Origin: Pseudomonas sp. MH9.2
GTDB taxonomy: Bacteria; Pseudomonadota; Gammaproteobacteria; Pseudomonadales; Pseudomonadaceae
Length of the DNA: 64,000 nt
Assembly: GCF_034353875.1 (NCBI RefSeq)
Contig: NZ_CP133784.1
Location: 2,563,501 to 2,627,500, forward strand
Reading direction: 5' to 3'
Part shown: piece after piece, positions 9,842 through 18,247 of the stretch
Layout of the letters: every line of letters starts with the position of its first letter
How positions within the stretch are numbered: the first letter of the stretch is position 1
Translations under genes and position numbers: made by a program
Notes under the pieces: model-generated
What the model was told of the DNA's origin: nothing
Seen by the model: the letters and a program-made list of their open reading frames with translations, nothing else
Databases searched by the model: none

Positions 9842-10741
9842 ATGATTGTCAGACCCAAACCGAACCTGCTGCAGATCCTGACGTCACTTAAAGGGTCCAT
9901 CGCAAAGCACATCGTTGTTCGCAGCTTGCTGGTCACCCTGTTGGCCTCGGCCATCGTATGGGTCGAAACGCTGCACCCCGCCTATTTTTCCCGCGTCAGT
10001 GCCACGCCCTTCACGCTGCTCGGGCTCTCGCTGTCGATTTTCATGAGTTTCCGCAACACCATGTGCTACGACCGCTGGTACGAGGGGCGCAAGTTGTGGG
10101 GGGAAATGATCATGGACATGCGCTCAATGATCCGCGAAACCCAGGTCATTAAGGACCTCGCCGAACGCGGGAGTATTCTGCGTAATCTGTGCGGCTTCTC
10201 CCATGCCCTGAACGCCCACCTGCGCGGGGAAGACGAGTTGGCTGAGGCCCGCCCCTGGCTGGACTTCGCGCCAGCGCCCAGCACCCCGAATATCAGTGAA
10301 CGCATCCTGCGTCACGTTGGCCAACAATGTTCTGATCTGGCCGTGGCTGGCAACATCAGTGAATGGCGCTACACCCTGATGGAAACCCGCCTGAGCAACC
10401 TGACACGCACCCTCACCGCGTGTGACCGGATCAAAACCACACCGCTGCCCTTTCCCTACACACTGCTCCTGCACCGGACGATTTATCTGTTCTGCATCCT
10501 GCTGCCCTTCGCCATGGCCGAGCCTCTGGGCTGGATGACACCTGTTTTCACCGCGATCGTCAGCTACACCTTCTTCGGGCTCGACGCCATTGGCGATGAA
10601 CTGGAGGACCCATTTGGTCGCAACGAACACAACCTGCCTACCGATTTTATTGTGCGAACCATTGAGCGTGAAGTGCTGGACGCGCTGGGTGAGACCGATC
10701 TACCGCCCGTGCTCGAACCTGTGGATTACGTACTGAGCTGA
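9842..10741 (+). CDS. Bestrophin-like (UPF0187 family) membrane channel
   Basis: A 299-residue integral membrane protein of the bacterial bestrophin family. Members form pentameric ion channels; bacterial ones studied so far are cation- or anion-selective. The family signature is clear: the N-terminal hydrophobic helix with the ETLHPAYF turn, LLGLSLSIFMSFRN, and CYDRWYEGRKLWGE. The C-terminal part has LPFAMAEPLGW, the pore helix with GLDAIGDELEDPFG, and NDLP-like acidic residues. I take ATG 9842 as the start; an upstream TTG at 9821 is less likely. The gene lies 50 bp after moaA and 58 bp before mobA, so co-transcription with cofactor genes is possible. A role in molybdate metabolism is not shown by the sequence. 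Confidence 0.85.
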   Translation: MIVRPKPNLLQILTSLKGSIAKHIVVRSLLVTLLASAIVWVETLHPAYFSRVSATPFTLLGLSLSIFMSFRNTMCYDRWYEGRKLWGEMIMDMRSMIRETQVIKDLAERGSILRNLCGFSHALNAHLRGEDELAEARPWLDFAPAPSTPNISERILRHVGQQCSDLAVAGNISEWRYTLMETRLSNLTRTLTACDRIKTTPLPFPYTLLLHRTIYLFCILLPFAMAEPLGWMTPVFTAIVSYTFFGLDAIGDELEDPFGRNEHNLPTDFIVRTIEREVLDALGETDLPPVLEPVDYVLS

Positions 10742-10799
10742 CTGGCGCCTTGGCACTGTCCATGGGATCGTCGCCGTATCAATTTTTTGAGTGCTGCGC

Positions 10800-11393
10800 A
10801 TGAACGCTTCATCGAATGACCACGCAGAGCAAGGTGTGCCCTGCTCGATTCTGCTGCTGGCCGGTGGACGCGGGCAGCGCATGGGCGGGCAGGATAAAGG
10901 GCTTATCCTGTGGAACGACCGGCCCTTGATCGCTTATGTGCACGACGTTGTCAGGCCGCTGACCGATGACTTGATCATCTCCTGCAACCGCAATCAGGAT
11001 CGCTATCAGGCATTTGCGGATCAGTTAGTGGGCGATGAACAGCACGACTTTCCAGGACCGCTGGCCGGGGTCCTGGCGGGGCTTTCGGTGGCGCACCATG
11101 CCTGGGTGCTGGTTCTGGCGTGTGATGCGCCGAGGATTGATCGCCCGCTGATCGAGCAGCTATTGAGCCGTGCAGGCCTGACGTCTTCACCGTTGATGGT
11201 GCGACAGGCCGGGCAATGGCAACCTATGTTCAGTGTGATCCCCACGTCCTTGCTGCCTGAGTTGCGCAAGCGCTGGGACCAAGGGGAACGTAGTTTGATG
11301 CGGGTGTTATTGGCACATGATTTACAGGCGCTTGACTGTGCGCCCGATGATCTGCGGCTGACCAACTTTAACACCCCGGACTTGCTGACCTGA
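10800..11393 (+). CDS. mobA: Molybdenum cofactor guanylyltransferase MobA
   Basis: A 197-residue nucleotidyltransferase that transfers GMP to molybdopterin to give molybdopterin guanine dinucleotide, the cofactor form used by nitrate reductases and other DMSO-reductase-family enzymes. The signature LAGGRGQRMGGQDKG occupies residues 20-34 and binds GTP. FPGPLAGVLAGL and LACDAPRI are the other conserved blocks. The ATG at 10800 is chosen over the GTG three codons upstream. It is the last gene of the moaA - bestrophin - mobA row and converges on the aminotransferase gene, with 20 bp between the stops. Confidence 0.93.
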   Translation: MNASSNDHAEQGVPCSILLLAGGRGQRMGGQDKGLILWNDRPLIAYVHDVVRPLTDDLIISCNRNQDRYQAFADQLVGDEQHDFPGPLAGVLAGLSVAHHAWVLVLACDAPRIDRPLIEQLLSRAGLTSSPLMVRQAGQWQPMFSVIPTSLLPELRKRWDQGERSLMRVLLAHDLQALDCAPDDLRLTNFNTPDLLT

Positions 11394-11413
11394 CCGCCTG
11401 CGGGCAGCGAACA

Positions 11414-12664
11414 TCAATCCAGCTCGGCCAAACACTTTTCCAAGATATCCAACCCTTCATTGAGCACATCAAGCTCGGTGGTCAGCGGCGGGAGCAGGCG
11501 GATGATATGCCGGGCCTTGCCGCTGGGCATCAGCAGCAGTCCATTGTTTCTGGCGGTTTCAAGGAGCGTGGCCAACTGGGCTGTTGCGGGCTTTCCTTCC
11601 GGTGTGATCAGCTCGATCCCGCGCATGGCGCCGACCCCGGTCAGACGCCCAAGGAAGGGCGACAATTTGCTGTCAAGCCAACCCTGATAACGACTCATGA
11701 TCGCGTGTTCTTGTGCTTCGCCCCACGAGGACAGATTGGCGTCAGTCATCTGGTCCAGGGTGGCCAGGCCCGCAGCACACGCCATTGGATTGCCCGAATA
11801 CGTGCCGCCCAACCCGCCTTTGGGCAATGCATCCATCAAAGCCTTTTTACCAACTACCGCGCCGAGCGGCATACCGCCAGCGATGCTTTTCCCCAACAGA
11901 AGCAAGTCTGGCTCGATGCCCAGCCGGGAGAATGCAAAGCGCTGGCCGGTGCGTCCAAACCCTGACTGGATCTCATCGATGATCAGCAGAATGCCTTTTT
12001 CATCGCAGAACGCACGCAAGGCTTTGGCAAACTCGACGTCCAACGCAAGGAAGCCGCCTTCGCCCTGGACCGGCTCCAGAATGAAACAGGCTACCTCTTC
12101 AACGTCGATTTCGACGCTGAACAATCGATCCATGGCGCTCAACGCTTCTGCGGCGGTGACCCCGTTATCCTTGCTCGGGTAAGGCAAGTGATACACCGGC
12201 CCCGGCAGCACGCCGACCTTTTGTTTGTAAGGTGCTACTTTGCCGTTGAGGTTCAGGGTCGCCAGCGTTCGCCCATGAAATCCGCCATCGAAGGCGATAA
12301 CCGCCGTGCGTCCTGTGTAAGCACGAACAATCTTCAGCGCATTTTCTGCAGCCTCGGCACCGCTGTTGGTCAGCATGCCGACGACCGGATAACTGACTGG
12401 AATGAACGCCGCGAGCCGTACCATGAATTGTTTGTAAGGCGCGTGGGGCACCGCGTTGAAGCAGTAATGCGTCAGCTTGGTCGCTTGCTCGCGGATGGCG
12501 TCGACGATACGCGCGTTGCAATGCCCAAGGTTCAACACGCCAATGCCACCGACAAAGTCGATGTAGCGCTTGCCGTCGTCATCCCACACCTCGGCGTTCT
12601 TGCCGTGATCCAGGGTGATGGGGTGGACCCTGGATATCGAACCGCTGATTGATGCGCTGCTCAT
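11414..12664 (-). CDS. Class III (GabT-type) aminotransferase
   Basis: A 416-residue PLP-dependent transaminase similar to 4-aminobutyrate:2-oxoglutarate aminotransferase. The PLP lysine is K259 in LLLGKSIAGGMPLG, and the aspartate that pairs with the pyridine nitrogen is D230 in DEIQSGFGRTG. NSGAEAAENALK (about 100-111) and LEPVQGEGG are the other fold markers. The frame extends about 20 codons upstream, but homologous proteins begin near MSSASISGSI, so I use ATG 12664. The gene lies 151 bp downstream of an IclR regulator in the same direction and next to an amine-dehydrogenase operon. It may act on a product of that pathway, for example an omega-amino acid or semialdehyde. True GABA specificity cannot be told from sequence. 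Confidence 0.85.
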   Translation of the reverse strand: MSSASISGSISRVHPITLDHGKNAEVWDDDGKRYIDFVGGIGVLNLGHCNARIVDAIREQATKLTHYCFNAVPHAPYKQFMVRLAAFIPVSYPVVGMLTNSGAEAAENALKIVRAYTGRTAVIAFDGGFHGRTLATLNLNGKVAPYKQKVGVLPGPVYHLPYPSKDNGVTAAEALSAMDRLFSVEIDVEEVACFILEPVQGEGGFLALDVEFAKALRAFCDEKGILLIIDEIQSGFGRTGQRFAFSRLGIEPDLLLLGKSIAGGMPLGAVVGKKALMDALPKGGLGGTYSGNPMACAAGLATLDQMTDANLSSWGEAQEHAIMSRYQGWLDSKLSPFLGRLTGVGAMRGIELITPEGKPATAQLATLLETARNNGLLLMPSGKARHIIRLLPPLTTELDVLNEGLDILEKCLAELD

Positions 12665-12815
12665 ACAGAAAATGCCCCGTAGAAAATTCCTCGGCCATAT
12701 AAGCGAGGAATGCTTACGCGTCACAAGCGAAATAAAATCGCGGGGTTATTCCTGATTTTCGGGATGTGCCGTGGCGACCCAAGACCTGCGGCCTTCACGA
12801 GGATCCGCGAACGGG

Positions 12816-13646
12816 TCAGCCACCGAATACTTGCGAAGGACTGCGCAGGGTCGGGTCGAACGGGTTGATCTTCGGCCCGATGGCTGATGCCTCGCGCTTG
12901 AGCAACTCCACGACCGTTGGCAACCGGTCCGGCCCCAACCGCTCGCTGAGTGTCGCCACGCTGAGCGCGGCCACGGCATGCCCATCGCGGTTCAGAATGG
13001 GCACGGCCAGACCGGCCATGCCAGGCAACGCCCCGGTGTTGCGAGCCGCATAACCCAGGCGACGAACACTCTCCACCTCCGAACGCAGGAACACCTCGTC
13101 ATACAGGTGGAAGTCCTTGAGCCTGGGCAGTTTGTAGCGGATCACAGTCTCGCGCTCTTCTTCAGGCAGATACGCCAGAATCGCCAGGCTGCCCTGACCC
13201 ACTCCCAAGGCCACGCGCCCGCCAATGTCACCGGTAAACGTGCGAATCGGATACGGCCCTTCGCTGCGATCCAGACAGATCGCATCGAAGCCACTGCGCG
13301 CCAGCAAAAATAGCGAATCGCCCAACGAAGCACTGAGCCGGAGCATGGAGGGCCTGACCAGATCACGCAGGTTGCCGGTATTCCCCGCGCGGGCGGCCAA
13401 GGCAAAGAACTCCAGACTCAGGCGGTAGCGCTTGCTGCGCCTATCCTGCTCGACCATGCCTTCTTCCATAAGGCTGCGCAGCAGACGATGCGTGGTCGGT
13501 TGCGACAAGCCGACCTGCTGCGCCAATTGGGTCACCCGCTCACCACCGTCCGGGGCCGTGCCGAGCATACGCAGCACGGCGAAGAGCCTTGAGACGCCAC
13601 CGACGCCCACTTCTTTCACCTCTTCATTCCGATCAGTGGAATTCAT
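12816..13646 (-). CDS. IclR-family transcriptional regulator
   Basis: A 276-residue one-component regulator. The N-terminal winged helix-turn-helix (about residues 20-85) includes VTQLAQQVGLSQPTTHRLL as the recognition unit. The C-terminal GAF-like effector domain contains GDSLFLLARSG, VALGVGQGSLAILAYL and the end motif SVATLSERLG. IclR proteins bind small organic acids or related ligands and often act on a divergent catabolic operon. Here the divergent operon is the ABC transporter/amine dehydrogenase set starting at 13889, across a 242-bp intergenic region with a palindrome at 13702-13712. The aminotransferase gene lies downstream on the same strand and may belong to the same regulon. Confidence 0.9.
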   Translation of the reverse strand: MNSTDRNEEVKEVGVGGVSRLFAVLRMLGTAPDGGERVTQLAQQVGLSQPTTHRLLRSLMEEGMVEQDRRSKRYRLSLEFFALAARAGNTGNLRDLVRPSMLRLSASLGDSLFLLARSGFDAICLDRSEGPYPIRTFTGDIGGRVALGVGQGSLAILAYLPEEERETVIRYKLPRLKDFHLYDEVFLRSEVESVRRLGYAARNTGALPGMAGLAVPILNRDGHAVAALSVATLSERLGPDRLPTVVELLKREASAIGPKINPFDPTLRSPSQVFGG

Positions 13647-13701
13647 TTATCAAAATCCTTCATAGAAATCTGCTCACTGAATGAAAGTGAAAAAATACTC
13701 C

Positions 13702-13712
13702 TTTCAGTGAAA
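13702..13712. promoter_or_regulatory. Candidate IclR operator palindrome
   Basis: The sequence TTTCAGTGAAA is a perfect 5-bp inverted repeat around one base. It lies about 56 bp upstream of the iclR-family ATG, in the gap shared with the divergent ABC operon. A related half-site, TGAAAGTGAAA, is found at about 13682-13692. IclR operators are typically short A/T-rich palindromes in such positions. The assignment is an inference from location and symmetry only. Confidence 0.3.
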
Positions 13713-13888
13713 TTCGCTCTTTCGTCCATCCTAGGCTTCGTCCTAATCTGAGTCCACAGGGGCGAATCGAACAATATTTGGCAGCCGACTCAGATCGAGC
13801 GCCAGCGCACCCGCAGCATCCCTTCGCATCTGCCCATTACAAAAAAGCGTGTTTCGACGCGCCCTATAAATACAGGTGGAACGCAGAC

Positions 13889-14917
13889 ATGGCTTTTCTC
13901 CAGCTCGAAGGTCTCAGCAAACGCTACGGTGCAATCGACGCCGTCGTCGCCACACATCTGGCGGTGGAAAAAGGCGAATTCGTTTCTCTGCTCGGCCCTT
14001 CCGGTTGCGGCAAGACCACCACCCTGCAAATGATCGCGGGTTTCGTCGACGCCACCGCCGGGCGCATCGTCCTGGACGGCCGCGACATCACCGACGCCAA
14101 ACCGAGCAGCCGTGGCTTGGGGGTCGTGTTCCAGAGCTATGCACTGTTCCCGCACATGACCGTGCGCGACAACGTTGCATTCGGCCTGCGCATGCGCAAA
14201 GTCCCGGCGGCGGATATCGCCCGGCGGGTGGCCACGGTATTGGACTTGGTGCGCCTGGCCCCACATACCGAACGCTATCCCCGAGAACTGTCCGGTGGTC
14301 AGCGCCAGCGCGTGGCCCTGGCCCGCGCTCTGGTAATCGAGCCACCGGTGTTGTTGCTCGATGAACCGCTGTCCAACCTCGACGCCAACCTGCGTGAAGA
14401 GATGCAGTTCGAAATCCGCCGCATTCAGTGCGAAGTCGGGATCACCACCTTGATGGTGACCCATGATCAAGCCGAAGCACTGTCGATCAGTGATCGCGTG
14501 GTGGTGATGCAGGCCGGGCGAGTGACCCAGATCGACGAGCCGTACAAGCTCTATGAACACCCTCGCACGCGTTTCATTTCCGGCTTTGTCGGCAAGGCCA
14601 ACATGCTCGCAGGCGACTTCGATGACGCAGGTTGCCCGCAAGTACGCCATAGCAGCGGCGACGGCGCACTGACCCTGAGCCTGCGCCCGGAAAAAATCGA
14701 CATGCTGGACGCCGGCAACGGCCGTCTGCAGGGGCGCGTCCTGGTCCGCTACTTTCTGGGCAGCCAATGGCTGTATCGCATTGAAACCGCCTTGGGCGAA
14801 TTGACCGTAGTGCGCCGCAACGACGGCAGCGCGCCGCTGGTCGAAGGCACCGCCGTCGGGCTCGACTGGCAGGCCGAACTGTTGCGCGTACTGGCTGCCG
14901 ACGAGGTGCATGCATGA
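13889..14917 (+). CDS. ABC transporter ATP-binding protein (spermidine/putrescine/opine type)
   Basis: A 342-residue nucleotide-binding subunit that powers import through the two permeases encoded next. Walker A is GPSGCGKT (36-43), the Q-loop lies in VFQSYALFPH, the signature is LSGGQRQRVALARA, Walker B is VLLLDEPLSNLD, and the H-loop lies in MVTHDQAEAL. A C-terminal TOBE-like domain follows, as in PotA and PhnT. The start at 13889 is supported by AGGTGG ten bases upstream; a longer frame to 13778 lacks similarity to the family. It is the first gene of a seven-gene operon and overlaps the next gene by ATGA. The substrate is not evident, but the family (polyamine/opine/phosphonate) fits an amine. 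Confidence 0.9.
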   Translation: MAFLQLEGLSKRYGAIDAVVATHLAVEKGEFVSLLGPSGCGKTTTLQMIAGFVDATAGRIVLDGRDITDAKPSSRGLGVVFQSYALFPHMTVRDNVAFGLRMRKVPAADIARRVATVLDLVRLAPHTERYPRELSGGQRQRVALARALVIEPPVLLLDEPLSNLDANLREEMQFEIRRIQCEVGITTLMVTHDQAEALSISDRVVVMQAGRVTQIDEPYKLYEHPRTRFISGFVGKANMLAGDFDDAGCPQVRHSSGDGALTLSLRPEKIDMLDAGNGRLQGRVLVRYFLGSQWLYRIETALGELTVVRRNDGSAPLVEGTAVGLDWQAELLRVLAADEVHA

Positions 14918-15786
14918 GCACCCTCGCGGCCATGCGCCGGGGCGGACGCGGCTATTTGTTGTCGACACCCGCGATGGCGCTGTTCGTGTGCCTGTTGATC
15001 CTGCCGCTGTGCCTGACACTGGTGCTGTCATTCAACGTTTTTGATTACCAGCTCGGCGTAAAAAACGACGCCTACACCCTCTCCCACTACATCGACCTGT
15101 TCAGCGATTCGTACTTCTACGAGATCTTCTTTCGCACGTTCTGGATCAGCGCGCTGGTGACCCTGCTGTGTGTGCTGATTGGCGTGCCCGAGGCCTATAT
15201 TCTCAGCCGCATGGGCACCCCGTGGCGCTCGATTTTTCTGATCCTGATCCTGACCCCCCTCCTTATTTCAGTGGTGGTACGGGCTTTCGGCTGGAGCCTG
15301 TTGCTCGGTGCCGATGGCTTGGTCAATCAGGCCATTCAAGCGCTCGGCGGGCGTCCGGTGAAACTGCTCTATACGCCGTTCGCAGTGGTCATCGCCCTGG
15401 TGCATGTGATGCTGCCCTTCATGATCATTCCGATCTGGACCTCGCTGCAAAAACTCGACCCGGCCGCCGAACAGGCGGCGCTGTCCCTCGGTGCCAGTCA
15501 GGCCAAGGTCATGCGTTTGGTGGTGTTGCCCCAGGTGATGCCCGGCGTGCTTTCGGGGACCCTGATCGTGTTTGGCCTGTCGGCCAGTTCGTTCGCCATC
15601 CCCGGCCTGCTCGGCGGACGACGGCTGAAAATGGTTGCCACAGTGGTCTATGACCAATACCTCTCGGAGCTGAACTGGCCCATGGGCGCGACCATCGCCG
15701 TGGTGCTGCTGTTAGCCAACCTGCTGATCATGCTGAGCTGGAACCGCATGGTCGAAGGTCGCTATAAAAAAACGTTGGGGGAATAA
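14914..15786 (+). CDS. ABC transporter permease (PotB-like)
   Basis: A 290-residue inner-membrane permease with about six transmembrane helices, the first near residues 20-42. The cytoplasmic EAA loop that contacts the ATPase reads EQAALSLGASQAKVMRLVVLPQVMPG-like, with the conserved Gly. It resembles the first permease of spermidine/putrescine-type importers. Start and upstream stop overlap as ATGA, and the second permease starts 3 bp after its stop, so the two are co-translated. Confidence 0.9.
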   Translation: MSTLAAMRRGGRGYLLSTPAMALFVCLLILPLCLTLVLSFNVFDYQLGVKNDAYTLSHYIDLFSDSYFYEIFFRTFWISALVTLLCVLIGVPEAYILSRMGTPWRSIFLILILTPLLISVVVRAFGWSLLLGADGLVNQAIQALGGRPVKLLYTPFAVVIALVHVMLPFMIIPIWTSLQKLDPAAEQAALSLGASQAKVMRLVVLPQVMPGVLSGTLIVFGLSASSFAIPGLLGGRRLKMVATVVYDQYLSELNWPMGATIAVVLLLANLLIMLSWNRMVEGRYKKTLGE

Positions 15787-15789
15787 GGC

Positions 15790-16584
15790 ATGTCTAAAAA
15801 TGGTCCTCTGTCTCTGGGATTTCATACGCTGGTGGTGCTGTTCATGATGGCGCCGCTGGTGGTGGTATGCCTGGTGGCCTTCACTCCAGAGAACACCCTG
15901 AGCCTGCCGACTTCCGGTTTCTCTCTGCGCTGGTTCAGGGCGGTATTCGAACGCGCAGACTTTATCCACGCGTTCTACAACAGCCTGATCCTGGCCTTCG
16001 TCGCCGCGACTCTGGCGACCTTGATTGCGGTACCAGCCGCGCTGGCGATCACCCGCTATAAATTCCCCGGCCGCGATTTTTTCAACGGACTGTTCCTCTC
16101 GCCGATCATCATTCCGCACTTGGTACTGGGCGTGGCGATGCTGCGTCTGTTCGCACTGATGGGGGTCAACGGCAGCTTCTTCTGGCTGATGCTGGCTCAC
16201 GTTGTGATCATCACCCCGTACGTGTTGCGCCTGGTGATCGCCGCAGCCATCGGGATTGATCGTAGCGCCGAGCAGGCCGCCGAATCCCTTGGCGCCAGCC
16301 GCCTTACCCTGTTTCGTCAGATCACCTTGCCGATGATTCTGCCGGGGGTAGCTGGCGGCTGGCTGCTGGCGTTCATCAACAGTTTCGACGAGGTCACCCT
16401 GTCGATCTTCGTCAGCTCACCCGCGACCCAAACGCTGCCGGTGCGCATGTATGTGTACGCCACCGAATCCATCGACCCAATGATGGCAGCTGTCTCGGCG
16501 CTGGTCATCGCCCTGACCGCAGGCACCATGATTCTGCTCGACAGGGTCTATGGCCTGGACCGGGTTCTGGTCGGTAAACATTGA
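15790..16584 (+). CDS. ABC transporter permease (PotC-like)
   Basis: A 264-residue inner-membrane permease, the partner of the preceding one, again with about six transmembrane helices and an EAA loop (EQAAESLGASRLTLFRQ, about residues 158-174). The N-terminal helix carries the LVVLFMMAPLVVV stretch and the TPENTLSLP motif common in PotC-type proteins. The next gene, the [2Fe-2S] subunit, begins 14 bp downstream behind a strong GAGGGGGGG ribosome-binding site. Confidence 0.9.
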   Translation: MSKNGPLSLGFHTLVVLFMMAPLVVVCLVAFTPENTLSLPTSGFSLRWFRAVFERADFIHAFYNSLILAFVAATLATLIAVPAALAITRYKFPGRDFFNGLFLSPIIIPHLVLGVAMLRLFALMGVNGSFFWLMLAHVVIITPYVLRLVIAAAIGIDRSAEQAAESLGASRLTLFRQITLPMILPGVAGGWLLAFINSFDEVTLSIFVSSPATQTLPVRMYVYATESIDPMMAAVSALVIALTAGTMILLDRVYGLDRVLVGKH

Positions 16585-16598
16585 GGGGGGGCACTGAG

Positions 16599-16889
16599 AT
16601 GGCGTTGTTCAAACGACTGGCCGAACTTGATCGTCCACGCCTGGCTTTTACCCTCGACGGTCAGCCGGCCAATGGCTTGCAGGGAGACACCCTGTTGACC
16701 GCCGTATTGACCTGTGCCGAGCACGTGCGCGGCAGCGACTTCAGTGCCGAACCGCGCGCGGGCTTCTGCATGATGGGTGCGTGCCAGGATTGCTGGGTAC
16801 GCCTGGGCGACGGCCGCCGCGTGCGCGCCTGCTCAACCTTGCTCGAAGCAGGCCAAGACGTCAGCCGTGAACCAGGGCGCAGGCCATGA
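16599..16889 (+). CDS. (2Fe-2S)-binding small subunit of an amine/opine dehydrogenase (HcnA/OoxA-like)
   Basis: A 96-residue ferredoxin-like protein of the family found as the small subunit of HCN synthase, opine oxidases and heteromeric D-hydroxyproline dehydrogenase. Four cysteines, C57, C62, C65 and C78 (C-x4-C-x2-C-x12-C), should bind one [2Fe-2S] cluster. The ATG at 16599 follows GAGGGGGGG. The stop overlaps the start of the large flavoprotein subunit (ATGA). It should pass electrons between the flavoprotein subunits encoded by the next two genes. The role follows from family and context; the substrate is unknown. Confidence 0.85.
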   Translation: MALFKRLAELDRPRLAFTLDGQPANGLQGDTLLTAVLTCAEHVRGSDFSAEPRAGFCMMGACQDCWVRLGDGRRVRACSTLLEAGQDVSREPGRRP

Positions 16890-18247
16890 GCGAACATAAG
16901 GTGGTCATTGTCGGTGCCGGCCCGGCAGGGATTCGGGCCGCGCAAACCCTGCTGGCCCATGGGGTCAAGCCTTGCCTGGTGGACGAAGCCCCGCGCGGTG
17001 GCGGGCAGATTTATCGGCGCCAACCCGCGAATTTTCAGCGTTCGGCACAGCAAGTGTACGGCTTCGAGGCCTCGAAAGCCGACGCGGTCCATCGCACCAT
17101 GGATGAGCTGGCAGCGCAGATCGACTACCGCCCTGAAACACTGGTGTGGAATGCCGAAAACGGCCGCCTGGATACCCTGCACAATGGACACGCCAGCGGA
17201 TTGGAGTACTCACGAATCATCGTCGCCACTGGCGCCACCGACCGCGTTCTACCGGTGCCGGGCTGGACCTTGCCGGGGGTATACACCCTGGGCGCCGCAC
17301 AGATCGCCTTGAAATATCAGGGCTGCGCCATCGGTGAGCGAGTGGCCTTTTGTGGCAGCGGCCCCCTGCTGTATCTGGTCGCGTATCAATACGCCAAGGC
17401 TGGCGCCAAGGTCGTGGCAGTGCTCGACAGCGCCCCCTTCAGCGCCCAATGCCAAGCATTGCCTGCTTTGATCGGTCAGCCCGGCACCTTGGCCAAGGGC
17501 CTGTATTACCGCAGTTGGTTGACCGCTCACGGTATCCCGGTGCATCAGGGCGCAACACTTGAACGCATTGACGGCGAACAACGGGTCAGTGCTGCGCTCT
17601 GGCACAAAGGTAAGCGCCAACAACGCCTGGAGTGTGATGCCATCGCGTTCGCCCACGCGTTGCGCAGCGAGACGCAACTGGCCGATCTACTGGCCTGCGA
17701 ATTCCTCTGGAGCGCATTGAACCGTGCCTGGTTGCCACGTCGCGACAGTGCCGGGCGCAGCAGTGTTGAAGGGGTATACCTGGCGGGCGACGGTGCCGGC
17801 ATCATGGGCGCTGACGCCGCAGAAATGGCCGGAGAGCGTGCCGCCCTGGCGCTGCTCGAAGACAGCGGACACAACGTCGACAGCGCGCGCGGTACACATC
17901 TGGAACACAAACTCGCGGCCATCGAACGCTTTCGGCATGGTCTGGAAACAGCGTTCCCCTTCCCCACACATTGGGCCGCTGAAGCGCCCGATGAATTGAT
18001 CCTGTGTCGCTGCGAAGAGGTCTCGGTCGGCGACGTGCGGACAGTGGTCGATGAGGGTCATTGGGAACTCAACCGGGTCAAGGCCCATTGCAGGGTTGGT
18101 ATGGGCCGGTGTCAGGGCCGAATGTGCGGCGCGGCAGCGGCAGAAATCGTCGCCCAACGCAGCGGCCGGGCGCTGGACAGTATCGGTCGGCTGCGCGGTC
18201 AGGCACCGATCAAGCCGTTACCGTTCGGCGTGGAGATCGAGCCATGA
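16886..18247 (+). CDS. FAD-dependent amine/opine dehydrogenase, large subunit (HcnB/OoxA-like)
   Basis: A 453-residue flavoprotein. The N-terminal FAD-binding loop is VIVGAGPAGIRAAQ (residues 7-20). A second dinucleotide-binding fold starts at FCGSGPLLYLVAY. A third glycine block, YLAGDGAGIMGADAA, completes the fold. The C-terminal part carries a cysteine cluster, LCRCEE then HCRVGMGRCQGRMC, typical of the BFD-like [Fe-S] domain of alpha subunits in the HcnB/opine oxidase/D-hydroxyproline dehydrogenase group. It overlaps both neighbours by ATGA, so all three subunits are made in register. Cyanide synthase is unlikely because the genes are fused into a transporter operon. Confidence 0.85.
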   Translation: MSEHKVVIVGAGPAGIRAAQTLLAHGVKPCLVDEAPRGGGQIYRRQPANFQRSAQQVYGFEASKADAVHRTMDELAAQIDYRPETLVWNAENGRLDTLHNGHASGLEYSRIIVATGATDRVLPVPGWTLPGVYTLGAAQIALKYQGCAIGERVAFCGSGPLLYLVAYQYAKAGAKVVAVLDSAPFSAQCQALPALIGQPGTLAKGLYYRSWLTAHGIPVHQGATLERIDGEQRVSAALWHKGKRQQRLECDAIAFAHALRSETQLADLLACEFLWSALNRAWLPRRDSAGRSSVEGVYLAGDGAGIMGADAAEMAGERAALALLEDSGHNVDSARGTHLEHKLAAIERFRHGLETAFPFPTHWAAEAPDELILCRCEEVSVGDVRTVVDEGHWELNRVKAHCRVGMGRCQGRMCGAAAAEIVAQRSGRALDSIGRLRGQAPIKPLPFGVEIEP

